Assembly (NCBI GenBank): GCA_030746295.1
Contig: JASLMY010000009.1
Location: 1-48,469 of the forward strand
Reading direction: 5' to 3'
Origin: Alphaproteobacteria bacterium
GTDB taxonomy: Bacteria; Pseudomonadota; Alphaproteobacteria; GCA-2731375
Length of the DNA stretch: 48,469 nt
Positions 32,620 through 41,255 of this stretch are shown piece by piece; within the stretch, counting starts at the first letter, position 1; the number at the start of each line of letters is the position of its first letter. The position numbers and the translations under genes are program-made. The notes below the pieces were generated by a model. It worked only from the letters and a program-made list of their open reading frames with translations. It made no database searches and was not told the origin of the DNA.

Positions 32620-33576
32620 ATGCGACAGATCAGCTACGCCGCGGCCGGGATGGAAGCCCTCGCCGAAGAGATGCGGCGCGATCCGACGACCTTCCACCTC
32701 TCCACCGAATCGCCCCTGAACCTGCTCGAGGAGTTCGGGCCCGAGCGCATCCGGGCGACGCCCATCGCCGAGGGCGCGCTGACCGGCATCGCCGTCGGTG
32801 CCGCCGGCTCGGGCTTCCGGCCGATCGTCAACTGGAGCATGGTCACCTTCACCTTCGTCGCCATGGACCAGATCGTCAATCAGGCGGCGAAGATCCACTA
32901 CATGTTCGGCGGCCAGGCCAAGTTCCCGATCCTCTTCCGCACCTCGGTCGGCGGCGGCACCCGGCGTGCCGCGCAGCACTCGCAAAGCCCCTACTCGATG
33001 TTCATGCACCTGGCCGGCCTGAAGATGATCCTGCCGTCGACGCCCTACGACATGAAGGGGCTGTTGAAGACCTGTATCCGCGACGACAACCCCGTCATCT
33101 CCTTCGAGGCCGACCGGTTGATGGAGCTGGAGGGCGAGGTGCCGGAGGACGAGTACACCATCCCGCTAGGGCAGGCCGACATCAAGCGCGAGGGCTCGGA
33201 CGTCACCGTGGTGGCGCTCGCCTGGCTGGTGCACGAGGCCCTGGCCGCGGCCGAGACGCTGGCCGCCGAGGGCATCTCGGTCGAGGTCGTCGACCCGCGC
33301 ACGCTGGTGCCCATGGACACCGAGACCATTCGCGCCTCGGTCCAGAAGACCGGCCGCCTGGTGGTCGCCGACGAGGCCGGCCCGACCGCCGGCGCCTCGG
33401 CCGAGATCGCGGCACTCGTCACCGAGGACCGGGACACCTTTGCCAGCCTGAAGGCGCCGGTGAAGCGGGTCTGCGCCCTGCAAGTGCCGATCCCCTATAG
33501 CCCGGCGCTGGAGGACCACGTCTTCCCCGACCGCAACAAGATCGCCGCCGGCGTCCGCGAGGTCTTGAACGGCTGA
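32620..33576 (+). CDS. thiamine-diphosphate dehydrogenase E1 beta subunit, divergent
   Basis: 318 residues. The core EFGPERIRATPIAEGALTGI, AMDQIVNQAAKIHYMFGGQ and VVDPRTLVPMDTETI are typical of E1 beta, with the conserved Glu in PIAE that activates thiamine diphosphate and a His in AQHSQS. Normal E1 beta has a DVGxxGGxF segment before the core and PIVExxF after it. Here the first is missing (RRDPTTFHLSTESPLNLL) and the second reads PIVNWSMVTF. The pair therefore belongs to a divergent branch. It starts 15 bases after the alpha gene with GAGG upstream and is followed by a repeat-rich spacer. Confidence 0.85.
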   Translation: MRQISYAAAGMEALAEEMRRDPTTFHLSTESPLNLLEEFGPERIRATPIAEGALTGIAVGAAGSGFRPIVNWSMVTFTFVAMDQIVNQAAKIHYMFGGQAKFPILFRTSVGGGTRRAAQHSQSPYSMFMHLAGLKMILPSTPYDMKGLLKTCIRDDNPVISFEADRLMELEGEVPEDEYTIPLGQADIKREGSDVTVVALAWLVHEALAAAETLAAEGISVEVVDPRTLVPMDTETIRASVQKTGRLVVADEAGPTAGASAEIAALVTEDRDTFASLKAPVKRVCALQVPIPYSPALEDHVFPDRNKIAAGVREVLNG

Positions 33577-33592
33577 GGGCGAGGTGCCGCCC

Positions 33593-33642
33593 TGTTGCTC
33601 ATGTCATGGGGCTGATCTGTTACCCATGTATCCGGTTTGGAC
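33593..33642. repeat. two imperfect 25-bp tandem repeats (possible IS end remnant)
   Basis: Two adjacent 25-base units, beginning TGTTGCTCATGT at 33593 and TGTTACCCATGT at 33618, share TGTTnCnCATGT and a later G..TG.nC pattern. From memory such units resemble the ends of IS481-type elements, but there is no transposase nearby, so this would be a leftover end. Confidence 0.35.
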
Positions 33643-33647
33643 CGACT

Positions 33648-33771
33648 TCCCCCTCTCCCACTCGAAGGGGGAGAGGGCTGGGGTGAGGGGTGAGCTACCG
33701 AAACACGATCATTGCCGGCCCCAGGCACCCCCCTCACCCAACCTCTCCCCCCGGCGCGGGGGAGAGGAGGT
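33648..33771. repeat. inverted pair of GC-rich intergenic repeats
   Basis: Copy A (33648-33693) contains CCCCCTCTCCC, a short loop and GGGGGAGAGGGCTGGGGTGA. Copy B (33726-33771) is the same repeat in reverse, with CCCCTCACCCAACCTCTCCC and its own stem. Each copy folds into a hairpin and the pair could form a larger cruciform. The type is common between genes in proteobacteria. It lies between the convergent E1 beta and serine hydrolase genes and could end transcription from both sides. Confidence 0.65.
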
Positions 33772-33817
33772 TTCGCGGTCGCGCCGACTTGAAGATCGAT
33801 CGGAATGCTCGCCCTTG

Positions 33818-34951
33818 TCAGTCGAGGCAGGTCGCCACCGCGTCGACCAGGCGCTTGGCGTAGGGGCTCATGCCCGGACCGGGGGCGAGCCGGTTGGGTG
33901 TGAAGCCGAAGCCGAGCCGCCGGTCCGGGTCGGCGAAGCCGAGCGCGCCGCCGATCCCGGTGTGGCCGAAGGCACGTGGGTTGCCGCTCAAGGGCGCGTA
34001 GTCGTTGGCGAGGCGGAAGCCCCGCGCCATCCGGCTATCGAGGCCGAGGGCGTCGGCGCCCCGCCAACGCTCGGTGATCGCGGTTTCGAGCATTGCCTCG
34101 CTCAGGAGCCGACCGTCGTTCATCGCCAGAAAACCGAAGAGGCCGGCGACGCCGCGAGCAGTGCCATGGCAATTGAAGGCCGGCATCACGGCGGCGCGGA
34201 AGGCGGGGCTGTTGAAAGTCTCCTCGCCCGGCCCCAGCGGCAGCGACGACCAGCAGCGGCCGATCAGGGTCTCAGGATCGGTGATCGCCGTCATCAGCGG
34301 GTCGCCATCGGTCCAGACGATCTCGGCGCAACGCGCCTGCGCGCCCGCGTCGAGGCCGAAGGCGAGGTCCAGGTCGAACGGCAAGGCGATCTCGTCGGCG
34401 ACGGCGCGGGCCAGCGTCTTGCCCGAGGCCCGGCGCACGATCTCGCCGACCAGATGGCCATAGGTGAAGGTGTGATAGCAGCCGGTGCTGCCGGGCGACC
34501 AGAGCGGCGCTTGCCCCTCGATCGCCCCGATCATCGCGTCCCAATCATAAGCGCTGCCGCGCGGCGCGTCGAAGACGCCGGGCACGCCGGCGAAATGCGA
34601 GACGACATGGTCGATGGTCGTCGCTTCCTTGCCGGCCTGGGCGTATTCGGGCCAATAGTCGGCGACGGCGTCGTCGAGGGAGAGCTCGCCTCGGTCGACG
34701 AGCGCCAACAGCGGCAGGGCGGCGATCGGCTTGCCGACCGAGAAGATGCAGGCCGCGGTGTCGTGGGACCACGGTGCAGTCCGGGCGGCGTCGCGGTGGC
34801 CGCCCCAAAGATCGACCACCGGCTGGCCTTCGATCGTGACCGCGACCGCCTCGCCGATCTCGGCCGCGTCGGCCAGATTGGCCGCCAACGCATCGGCGAC
34901 GGCGTCGAACTCCGGCTCGCAATGGCCGTGAACATTCGTCAGGCTGGACAT
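33818..34951 (-). CDS. serine hydrolase, beta-lactamase/EstB family
   Basis: 377 residues of the class-C beta-lactamase-related esterase group. FSVGKPIAALPLLALVDRGE holds the S-x-x-K motif, GCYHTFTYGHLVGEIVRR is the Tyr-containing second motif, and AFGHTGIGGALGFADP the third. In EstB-type enzymes this set serves as an esterase rather than a lactamase. No signal peptide is visible, so it acts in the cytoplasm. ATG at 34951 is chosen; a TTG at 34972 extends the frame. It is the last gene of a DMT transporter / SDR / hydrolase operon. Confidence 0.87.
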   Translation of the reverse strand: MSSLTNVHGHCEPEFDAVADALAANLADAAEIGEAVAVTIEGQPVVDLWGGHRDAARTAPWSHDTAACIFSVGKPIAALPLLALVDRGELSLDDAVADYWPEYAQAGKEATTIDHVVSHFAGVPGVFDAPRGSAYDWDAMIGAIEGQAPLWSPGSTGCYHTFTYGHLVGEIVRRASGKTLARAVADEIALPFDLDLAFGLDAGAQARCAEIVWTDGDPLMTAITDPETLIGRCWSSLPLGPGEETFNSPAFRAAVMPAFNCHGTARGVAGLFGFLAMNDGRLLSEAMLETAITERWRGADALGLDSRMARGFRLANDYAPLSGNPRAFGHTGIGGALGFADPDRRLGFGFTPNRLAPGPGMSPYAKRLVDAVATCLD

Positions 34952-34984
34952 CTTTCCACTACCCTCGACCAACTGTGGCGAACT

Positions 34985-35764
34985 TCAAGACATGAGCATG
35001 CCGCCGCAGATGTTGTATGCCTGACCGGTGATCATCCGGGCCGCATCACTGGCGAGATAGACCGCCATCGGGGCGATGTCCTCGGGCTCGAGCCGGCCGC
35101 CGATCGGCGTCAGGCCGGCCTCGTGCTCGTCCAGCGGCCGGCCCAGGCGCTCAGCGTCGTAGGCGACCCGAATGTCGTTCATCGCCGTCTTCACCGGCCC
35201 CGGGCAGATCGCGTTGACGGTAATACCGTCGGCCGCGACCTCCAGTGCCAAAGTCCGCGTCAAGCCCAGGAGGCCGTGCTTGCTGGCGGCATAGGCGGCG
35301 CCATGCACGCTGCCGGTGCGGCTGTTGATCGAGGCGATGTTGATGATCCGGCCCCAGCCCTTCTCCACCATGCCGGCGAGCACGCCCTTGGAGAGGAGAT
35401 AGGGCGCGGTGAGATTGATCTGCAGGCTCAGGTCCCAGAAGATGTCGTCGAAGTCGATCACGGGGCGCGGATCGGCACTGCTGCCGAGGCCGGCATTGTT
35501 GACCAGTATGTCGACCAGGCCGAAGCGTTTCGTCGCCGCCGCCAGCAGCCGCTCCGGCGCCGCCGGATCGGCGAGGTCGGTCGGCACCGCCGCGGCGCTG
35601 CCGCCGGCTTGGCTGATCTCGTCGACGAGCGCGTCGAGCTCGTCGGTCGAGCGCGCCGCCACGGCCACCTTGGCACCCTCGGCGGCGAGGGCGACCGCAA
35701 TGGCGCGACCGATGCCGCGGCCGGCGCCGGTGACCACGGCGACCCGATTGTCCAACTCAGCCAT
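34985..35764 (-). CDS. short-chain dehydrogenase/reductase (classical SDR)
   Basis: 259 residues. VVTGAGRGIGRAIAVALAAE at the N-terminus binds NAD(P); NNAG is at 89-92. The catalytic residues are Ser145, Tyr158 and Lys162 (AAYAASKHG). PGPVKTAMNDIRV and a final NICGGMLMS are typical of FabG-like SDRs. The substrate is a small hydroxy or oxo compound not identifiable from sequence. AAGGAGAG precedes the ATG by four bases. It lies 11 bases after the DMT transporter gene and 33 bases before the hydrolase, so all three are probably one operon. Confidence 0.9.
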   Translation of the reverse strand: MAELDNRVAVVTGAGRGIGRAIAVALAAEGAKVAVAARSTDELDALVDEISQAGGSAAAVPTDLADPAAPERLLAAATKRFGLVDILVNNAGLGSSADPRPVIDFDDIFWDLSLQINLTAPYLLSKGVLAGMVEKGWGRIINIASINSRTGSVHGAAYAASKHGLLGLTRTLALEVAADGITVNAICPGPVKTAMNDIRVAYDAERLGRPLDEHEAGLTPIGGRLEPEDIAPMAVYLASDAARMITGQAYNICGGMLMS

Positions 35765-35775
35765 CGATCTCTCCT

Positions 35776-36732
35776 TCACGAACCGGACTTGGCGCCGCCG
35801 CCCTCGCGGGCGATGCCGCCCTGCACGACGAAGGTGGCAACGACGATGATCAAGACGCCCGGCAGGGTTGCAAGTGTCGGCAGCCCCTTGCCCAGGAGCC
35901 ACTCGACCGCCACGACCAGCGCCGGGTTCAGGTAACCATAGCTCATCACGCGGGTGGGGCCGAGATGGAGCGTCGCGTGCTGCTGGATGAAGAAGCTGAT
36001 GATGGTGGTGAAGACCGCCAGATAGGCAATGCCGGCGAAGACCTCGAGATCGATCGAGCCCCAGTCGGTCTCGAAGATCGCCCAGTTGTTGACCAGCAAG
36101 AGCCAGAAAGTTCCGGTCACCAGGGTCCAGAAGGCCATTACCGCGGCGGGCTCGTCCCGGTGCAGGCGACGGACCAGCGGCGTGTAGAGCCCCATGGCGA
36201 AAAGGCCGCCGATGAAGATCAGGTCGCCGACGTTCAAGTCGAGGCCGAGCAGGCGATCGAGATCGCCGCGGAACACCACCCACACCGCACCGACGCCGCC
36301 CAGCACCAGCGCCACCAGGCGGTAGCGGCCGAGCCGCTCGCCGACCAGCAGCGCCGAGTAGAGGGCGGCGATCGCCGGCAGCAGGGTATAGAGGGCGCCC
36401 GTGTTCAGGGCGCTCGTCCAGCGCAGGGCCTCGAACATGCTCCAGAAAAAGGTGACGACGCAGGCGCCGATCGCCGCATAGCCGGCCAGCGCCTTGGGCG
36501 TCGGCAGGCGGAGCCCGTGCCGCCAGGCGACGAAAGGCAGGAACAAGAGCGACGCCAGGGCGAAACGCAGCAGCGTCAGCATTTCGGGCTCGAGACCGTG
36601 CGTGATCGCGGCCCCGACGGTGAACGAGGTCGCCACCAGGCAGCGCCCCAGGATCACTTGGGCGTGGACCCGCGCCAAGGCCGGTGGCCGCCCTCCCTTG
36701 CCGACGTGTAGCTCCGTCATGGCGCCAAGCAT
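35776..36732 (-). CDS. DMT-superfamily (EamA) transporter
   Basis: 318 residues with ten hydrophobic segments arranged as two EamA repeats. LLRFALASLLFLPFVAWRHG and GALYTLLPAIAALYSALLVGE are in the first, and FTTIISFFIQQHATLHLGP and YLNPALVVAVEWLLGKGLP in the second, each with the usual proline-containing helix and Glu near its end. These export or import small metabolites. ATG at 36732 or 36720 could start it; neither has a good ribosome site. It leads an operon with an SDR and a serine hydrolase, so the cargo may be related to their substrate or product. Confidence 0.85.
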   Translation of the reverse strand: MLGAMTELHVGKGGRPPALARVHAQVILGRCLVATSFTVGAAITHGLEPEMLTLLRFALASLLFLPFVAWRHGLRLPTPKALAGYAAIGACVVTFFWSMFEALRWTSALNTGALYTLLPAIAALYSALLVGERLGRYRLVALVLGGVGAVWVVFRGDLDRLLGLDLNVGDLIFIGGLFAMGLYTPLVRRLHRDEPAAVMAFWTLVTGTFWLLLVNNWAIFETDWGSIDLEVFAGIAYLAVFTTIISFFIQQHATLHLGPTRVMSYGYLNPALVVAVEWLLGKGLPTLATLPGVLIIVVATFVVQGGIAREGGGAKSGS

Positions 36733-36812
36733 CGACGATCGGCTGGCGATAATCCATGGCCGGGAGTAGGTTTTGTGAAAGGTGCAGCGAACCTGAACGA
36801 GGGAGAGCGACG

Positions 36813-37247
36813 ATGGCGCAACGCGACTGGGTCCTGGAACACATCCGGAAGTACCGCGAGAGCGACGGCGAGGAGGGTCACATCTGGGCCGGCGTCGACG
36901 GCAAGCAGAACCTGCCCTGCCTACTGTTGACCACCACCGGCCAGAAAAGCGGCGAAGCGCGAACGACGGCGCTGATCTACGGCCGCGACGGCGACGCTTG
37001 TGTCATCGTCGCCTCGCGCGGCGGCACGCCCACCCACCCCCTCTGGTACCGGAACCTGGTCGCCAACCCGGAGGTCGACCTGCAAGTCGGCGCCGACAAG
37101 TTCAAGGCCCGGGCGCGGACCGCCGAGGGCGAGGAGCGGGCCCGGCTCTGGCGCCTGATGGCGGAGATCTTCCCGACCTACGACGACTACCGCGAGAAGG
37201 CCAAGGCGACCCGCGAGATCCCCGTCGTGGTGCTGGAACGGATCTGA
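36813..37247 (+). CDS. deazaflavin (F420)-dependent nitroreductase-family protein
   Basis: 144 residues of the Ddn/DUF385 group. LLLTTTGQKSGEARTTALIY and IVASRGGTPTHPLWYRNLVA, followed by PEVDLQVG, are the characteristic blocks that bind the deazaflavin cofactor in mycobacterial enzymes. Members reduce quinones, nitro compounds or other electron-poor substrates using reduced F420. F420 is uncommon in alphaproteobacteria, so either this organism makes it or the protein uses another flavin. GAGGGAGAG precedes the chosen ATG at 36813; a longer frame from 36756 lacks such a site. Two RidA genes follow, the first only 11 bases downstream. Confidence 0.85.
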   Translation: MAQRDWVLEHIRKYRESDGEEGHIWAGVDGKQNLPCLLLTTTGQKSGEARTTALIYGRDGDACVIVASRGGTPTHPLWYRNLVANPEVDLQVGADKFKARARTAEGEERARLWRLMAEIFPTYDDYREKAKATREIPVVVLERI

Positions 37248-37258
37248 GGGAGCGTGAA

Positions 37259-37744
37259 ATGGCAATGATTGAAGAGAAGATCGAGAATATGGGGCTCTAT
37301 CTGCCCGAGCCCTTGAAGGTTCCGGCTGGCCTTACCCTTCCGTTCGAGTTCGTCGTGGTGCGCGGCAACACGGTCTATATTGCCGGACATGCGCCCCAAG
37401 AACCCGATGGCTCGATTTCCGAACCACTCGGCAAGGTCGGCGCGGATCTCACCGTGGAGCAAGGCTATGAGATGGCAAGGAAGGTCGCCTTGTCGATGCT
37501 CGGCGACCTCAAGCGCGAGTTGGGAGATCTGGATCGCATTTCAGGATGGTGCCATGCCCTGGGCATGGTCAATGTCGCGCCGGGATTTGCTTCGACGACG
37601 CCGGTCATCAACGGCTTCTCCGAACTGATCCTGGAGCTCTTCGGACCGGACAAGGGCGCTCACGCCCGCTCGGCGGTCGGGGTCGCGGTCCTGCCGCTCG
37701 ACATTTCGGTCGAGATCGAGGCGGTGTTGCAGATCGCCGGATAG
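37259..37744 (+). CDS. RidA-family protein, tandem copy 1
   Basis: 161 residues, longer than standard RidA at the N-terminus (MAMIEEKIENMGLYLPEPL). The family core is clear: VVVRGNTVYIAGHAPQEPDG, a long helix ARKVALSMLGDLKRELGDLD and KGAHARSAVGVAVLPLDISVEIEAV, with the conserved Arg in HARSAVG. It belongs to a Rid subgroup often found in catabolic operons rather than the housekeeping RidA. GAGGGAG precedes the start. The gene has more A/T at third positions than the flanking genes. The second copy follows after 10 bases. Confidence 0.85.
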   Translation: MAMIEEKIENMGLYLPEPLKVPAGLTLPFEFVVVRGNTVYIAGHAPQEPDGSISEPLGKVGADLTVEQGYEMARKVALSMLGDLKRELGDLDRISGWCHALGMVNVAPGFASTTPVINGFSELILELFGPDKGAHARSAVGVAVLPLDISVEIEAVLQIAG

Positions 37745-37754
37745 GTCATCGCTC

Positions 37755-38231
37755 ATGTCCATGTTTCGCGAAGCGCTCGGCAACTTGGGCTATGTGCTTC
37801 CGCCCTGTGCGACGAGTGTCGGGCGTTATGCCGGCCATCGTGTGGCGGGCGACCAATTCTGGTGTGTTCAGGGCCCGTTGATCGGGGACGATCTCGCCCA
37901 CCAGGGCATCGTCGGGGACGACCTCACGCTCGAAGACGCCAAAGCCGCATCACGCCAAGTAGCCCTCAACATCCTGGCGCAGCTCGATCACGCCTGTGCG
38001 GGCGACATGGATCGCGTGGTGGCGATCATCCGACTTGGTGGCTACATCAATTCGGCGGTCGGCTTCACCAAGCATTCGGAAGTGATGAATGTCGCTTCCG
38101 ATATCTTCCTCGACCTTTTCGGTGACCGTGGACAGCATGCACGCTTCGTAACCGGCTGCTCTTCCATGCCATACAATCTATCCGTCGAAATCGAAGCCGT
38201 GGCACTGCTCGATCAGCGCGACCGTCGGTGA
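37755..38231 (+). CDS. RidA-family protein, tandem copy 2
   Basis: 158 residues, clearly paralogous to the preceding gene: matching blocks are FWCVQGPLIG in place of VYIAGHAPQ, the helix ARQVALNILAQLDHACAG-like region, SVGFTKHSEVMN-type middle and GQHARFVTGCSSMPYNLSVE, with Arg in HARFVTG. Its internal glycine-rich loops differ, so the copies may have separate substrates or form a mixed trimer. The ATG at 37755 follows the first stop by 10 bases. It ends about 100 bases from the convergent UbiD gene. Confidence 0.82.
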   Translation: MSMFREALGNLGYVLPPCATSVGRYAGHRVAGDQFWCVQGPLIGDDLAHQGIVGDDLTLEDAKAASRQVALNILAQLDHACAGDMDRVVAIIRLGGYINSAVGFTKHSEVMNVASDIFLDLFGDRGQHARFVTGCSSMPYNLSVEIEAVALLDQRDRR

Positions 38232-38329
38232 CGGTCCGTGGCAACGTCCGGATCGGGAGCGTTGTCCCTACGGGCCTCGCCACCACCGAACAAGCCCAAA
38301 TCGCCAGGCAGATGCGGACGAAGGCCGGG

Positions 38330-39814
38330 TCACTCGAAGCCGTATTCGGCCCAGCGCTTCTCCACTAGGGCCAAGTCCTCCGGGTCGGGCAAGACGCTCG
38401 CCGGGTAGCGCTGGCCGTCGTAGGACTCCTCGGGGTCGAAATCGAGGTTGATGGTGGCGTCGATCAGCACCCGGCACCACTTGCCGGTGCCGAACTTCTG
38501 GGTGTCGCGGTGGCGCAGCCGGGTGCTGGGGTCCAGCGCCGAGCCGAAGGTCGAGGGGAAGAAGACGATGTCGTCCTCGGCCGCGTTGACCCGGTAGGCG
38601 AAGGCCCAGTCGAGGGCGCCGTAGTCGCGGATGTCGATGTCCTCGTCCACCACCCAGATGTTCTTGTAGCGGACATGCGCCGCGTTCGAGCCCCAGATCG
38701 CAGCGGCGGCTTGCTTCGCCTGGCCGCGGTAGGTCTGGTGCATTTGGATCATCAGCGTGGTGCCGTTGTTGGCTGCGGGACAGTGGACGTCGGTGATGCC
38801 GGGCACGCCGGCGCTATCCAGCACGTTCCAGGCGACGCCGGCCCGCTGCACCGAGCTCATGACGCTGTTCTCGTTCAGCATCTTCGGCATCGTGCCTTCC
38901 AGCGTGCCGCGCATGATGGGGTCGTTGCGATGGGTGATGCAGGTGACGCGCGTGGTGTGCTTCAGCCCCTGCTCGCCGCCGAAATAGCCGGTGTATTCGC
39001 CGAACGGCCCCTCCGGCTCGAAGGTCGCAGGGTCAGAGGAGATGTAGCCCTCGATCACGATCTCGGCGTCGGCCGGCACCATCAAATCGACGGTCTCGCA
39101 CTTGACGAGCTCCACCGGCGCGCCACGGATGGCGCCCATGACGTCATATTCCGAGACCCCGGTCGGCACCGGTGCCGAGGCGGCGAAGCCGAGCGAGGGC
39201 TCCCAGCCGTAGACGAAGGCGACCGGCATCTCGGTCTTCTGCTTCTCGTGCTGGGTGAAGTGCAGGCCCCAGTGCTGCGGCCGCCAGATCAGCACCGGAA
39301 TGGTGTTCTTCTGGCCGATCATGCCGCGGTAGATGCCGACGTTGAAGACGCCGGTCGTCGGGTCCTTGGTGACGGTGCCCTGGAAGGTGTTGATGTAGCG
39401 GCCGCCATCCTTCTTGTGCCAGCGCGGAATTGGGAACTCCAGTAAGTCGATGTCGTCGCCCGTGACGATGTTCTCCTTCACCGGCCCGGTCGCCACCACC
39501 ACCGGCTCGATGCGGGAGGCGAGCGCCTCGCGGCAGGCCAGCACGATGTCGCGCACCGAGGCGTCGGCGGCCAAGCCGAACATCTTCGCCACCCGGCTGT
39601 AGTTCGAAAGGCCGCCGGTGAAGAGCTTGCTGCAGCGTCCGTCCTGGTAGCCGGTGATGTTCTTGAACAGAAGCGCCGGGCCGTCGCCGTTGCCGAATGC
39701 TTTTCGGGTCACGGTGCCGAGCTCGCGGTCCCAGTGCACTTCGGCCTCGACCTCGTGCAACTCGCCCGCTTGCTTCAAGGCGTCGATCCAGCCGCGCAGG
39801 CCATTGAATTTCAT
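38330..39814 (-). CDS. UbiD-family prenylated-FMN decarboxylase
   Basis: 494 residues, full UbiD length. IYRG at 162-165 gives the conserved Arg, and FEPEGPFGEYTGYFGGEQ (about 265-282) holds the Glu residues of the catalytic E-R-E set. NVGIYRGMIGQKN and the WRPQHWGLHF stretch are typical of the aromatic/heteroaromatic decarboxylase branch. UbiD enzymes reversibly decarboxylate unsaturated or aromatic acids with prenylated FMN made by UbiX; no ubiX is seen here. It lies 25 bases after the amidohydrolase gene and is the last gene of the hydroxylase/amidohydrolase run, so it likely acts on a substrate or product of those enzymes. Confidence 0.92.
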   Translation of the reverse strand: MKFNGLRGWIDALKQAGELHEVEAEVHWDRELGTVTRKAFGNGDGPALLFKNITGYQDGRCSKLFTGGLSNYSRVAKMFGLAADASVRDIVLACREALASRIEPVVVATGPVKENIVTGDDIDLLEFPIPRWHKKDGGRYINTFQGTVTKDPTTGVFNVGIYRGMIGQKNTIPVLIWRPQHWGLHFTQHEKQKTEMPVAFVYGWEPSLGFAASAPVPTGVSEYDVMGAIRGAPVELVKCETVDLMVPADAEIVIEGYISSDPATFEPEGPFGEYTGYFGGEQGLKHTTRVTCITHRNDPIMRGTLEGTMPKMLNENSVMSSVQRAGVAWNVLDSAGVPGITDVHCPAANNGTTLMIQMHQTYRGQAKQAAAAIWGSNAAHVRYKNIWVVDEDIDIRDYGALDWAFAYRVNAAEDDIVFFPSTFGSALDPSTRLRHRDTQKFGTGKWCRVLIDATINLDFDPEESYDGQRYPASVLPDPEDLALVEKRWAEYGFE

Positions 39815-39839
39815 TGCGTCTCACTCCCTCGTTGGAATC

Positions 39840-41255
39840 TCAAAAGCTGGGCCATTTCAGGGTCACGACCTTGTCGAGGTCGAGCTTGTCGCCGATCCGA
39901 CGCGCCGCCTCGGGCACGGCCGCGAAGATCGCTTCCTCGTCGATCCTGGTGAGCCGGCCATCCTCGACCACGACCTCGCCGTCGACCAGGACGGTCGCGA
40001 CCGAGCTGCCTGTGGCGCTGTAGACCAGGTTGGAGACCGGGTTGTAGAGCGGCTGCCATTCGGGCCGCCTCGTGTCGAAGAGCACCAGGTCGGCCCGCTT
40101 GCCGACCTCGACGCTGCCGATCTCGTCCGCCATCCGCGCGCCCCGCGCACCGTTGATCGTCGCCATTTCCAGGGCCGTCTCCGGCGGCATCACCCGGGGG
40201 TTGACGCGCACCTCCTTGTAGCCACCGGCGACCAACAGCATCTCCTGCACCATGTCGACGACGCCGGAGCTGGCGTGGTCCGAGCCGAGCGAGACGTTCA
40301 CGCCCAGCGCCATCAGCTCCGGCAGCTTGCCCATGACGATATTGCCATAGCCGTTGTGGAGGCTGGACGAGGGTGCCGCCACCAGGGTCGGCCGCCGCTC
40401 GGCCAGAAGCGCCACCTCATGCGGCTCCAGCCAGCCGGAGTGCACCAGCAGCATGCGCTCGTCCAAGACGCCCAGGCTCTCCAGGCGCTCGATCTCCGGC
40501 TTGCCGCACGCCGCGACCGAGGCGTCGTGGGTCGAATAGCTGAAGCAGGCGTGCGTCTGCAGCAGGCAATCGTGTTTCTCCGCCAGCTCCCGGAGGCCGA
40601 GGATCAATTCGTCGGAGGCGTTGTTGAGGCCGCGAAAGCAGGCGCTGGCCCTGACTCGGTCCAATTGCCCGGCACCGTAACTCTCCAACACCGCTTCGGC
40701 ACCGGCGAGCGCCGCCTCGGTGGTCTCAATCATCGCGTCGGGCAACAGCCCCATCACCGATTTGGTGCGGTCGAAGGTGCTGCGCGAGGCGACGAGGCGA
40801 ATGCCGGTCGCCGCCACCGCCTCCACCGTCGCCTTGGGGTGGTAGTTGCCGGGATCGATGAAGCAGGTGACGCCGTGGCGCAACAGCTCCATCGCCGCCA
40901 GCGAGGCGCTCAAGGAGACCTCCTCGGCCGACAGCACGCCCTCGTAGGGGTACATCCGCTCGAAGAGAAAGGCCTGGGCGTTGACCTCGTCGGCGAGGCC
41001 GCGCGAGAGCTGGAAGGAGGCGTGCAGGTGGTTGTCGACGAGGCCGGGTGTGGCCACCCGGTCGCGGCCCGACGTCACCGCCGCCGCCTGCCATTCGGCC
41101 TCGATCTCGGCCGATTTGGCCACGGCGGCGAAGGCGCCGTCCTTGATGGCGACCGCCCCGTCGCGAATCACCCGGCGCCCGGCATCGACGGTAACGAGCC
41201 AGTCGATGCCGGTGATCAGATGGTCGGCCTCGCGTCGCGTCGCTCCGTTACTCAT
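39840..41255 (-). CDS. amidohydrolase family protein (chlorohydrolase/deaminase type)
   Basis: 471 residues of the metal-dependent amidohydrolase group that includes AtzB/TrzA, 8-oxoguanine deaminase and cytosine deaminase. TPGLVDNHLHASFQLSRGL holds the metal His76 and His78; LLQTHACFSYS and VHSGWLEPHEVA supply further His ligands; SLGSDHASSGVVDM the catalytic Asp. It probably deaminates or hydrolyses a nitrogen-containing ring or amide. Its ATG overlaps the stop of the 2Fe-2S subunit gene (ATGA), so it is translated with the molybdenum hydroxylase. This coupling is strong evidence that both work in one pathway. Confidence 0.9.
   Translation of the reverse strand: MSNGATRREADHLITGIDWLVTVDAGRRVIRDGAVAIKDGAFAAVAKSAEIEAEWQAAAVTSGRDRVATPGLVDNHLHASFQLSRGLADEVNAQAFLFERMYPYEGVLSAEEVSLSASLAAMELLRHGVTCFIDPGNYHPKATVEAVAATGIRLVASRSTFDRTKSVMGLLPDAMIETTEAALAGAEAVLESYGAGQLDRVRASACFRGLNNASDELILGLRELAEKHDCLLQTHACFSYSTHDASVAACGKPEIERLESLGVLDERMLLVHSGWLEPHEVALLAERRPTLVAAPSSSLHNGYGNIVMGKLPELMALGVNVSLGSDHASSGVVDMVQEMLLVAGGYKEVRVNPRVMPPETALEMATINGARGARMADEIGSVEVGKRADLVLFDTRRPEWQPLYNPVSNLVYSATGSSVATVLVDGEVVVEDGRLTRIDEEAIFAAVPEAARRIGDKLDLDKVVTLKWPSF

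Noticed and set aside
33648..33771. CRISPR-like array in the repeat-rich spacer
   Set aside because: Repeats are few, inverted rather than direct, and have no regular spacers; no cas gene is present.
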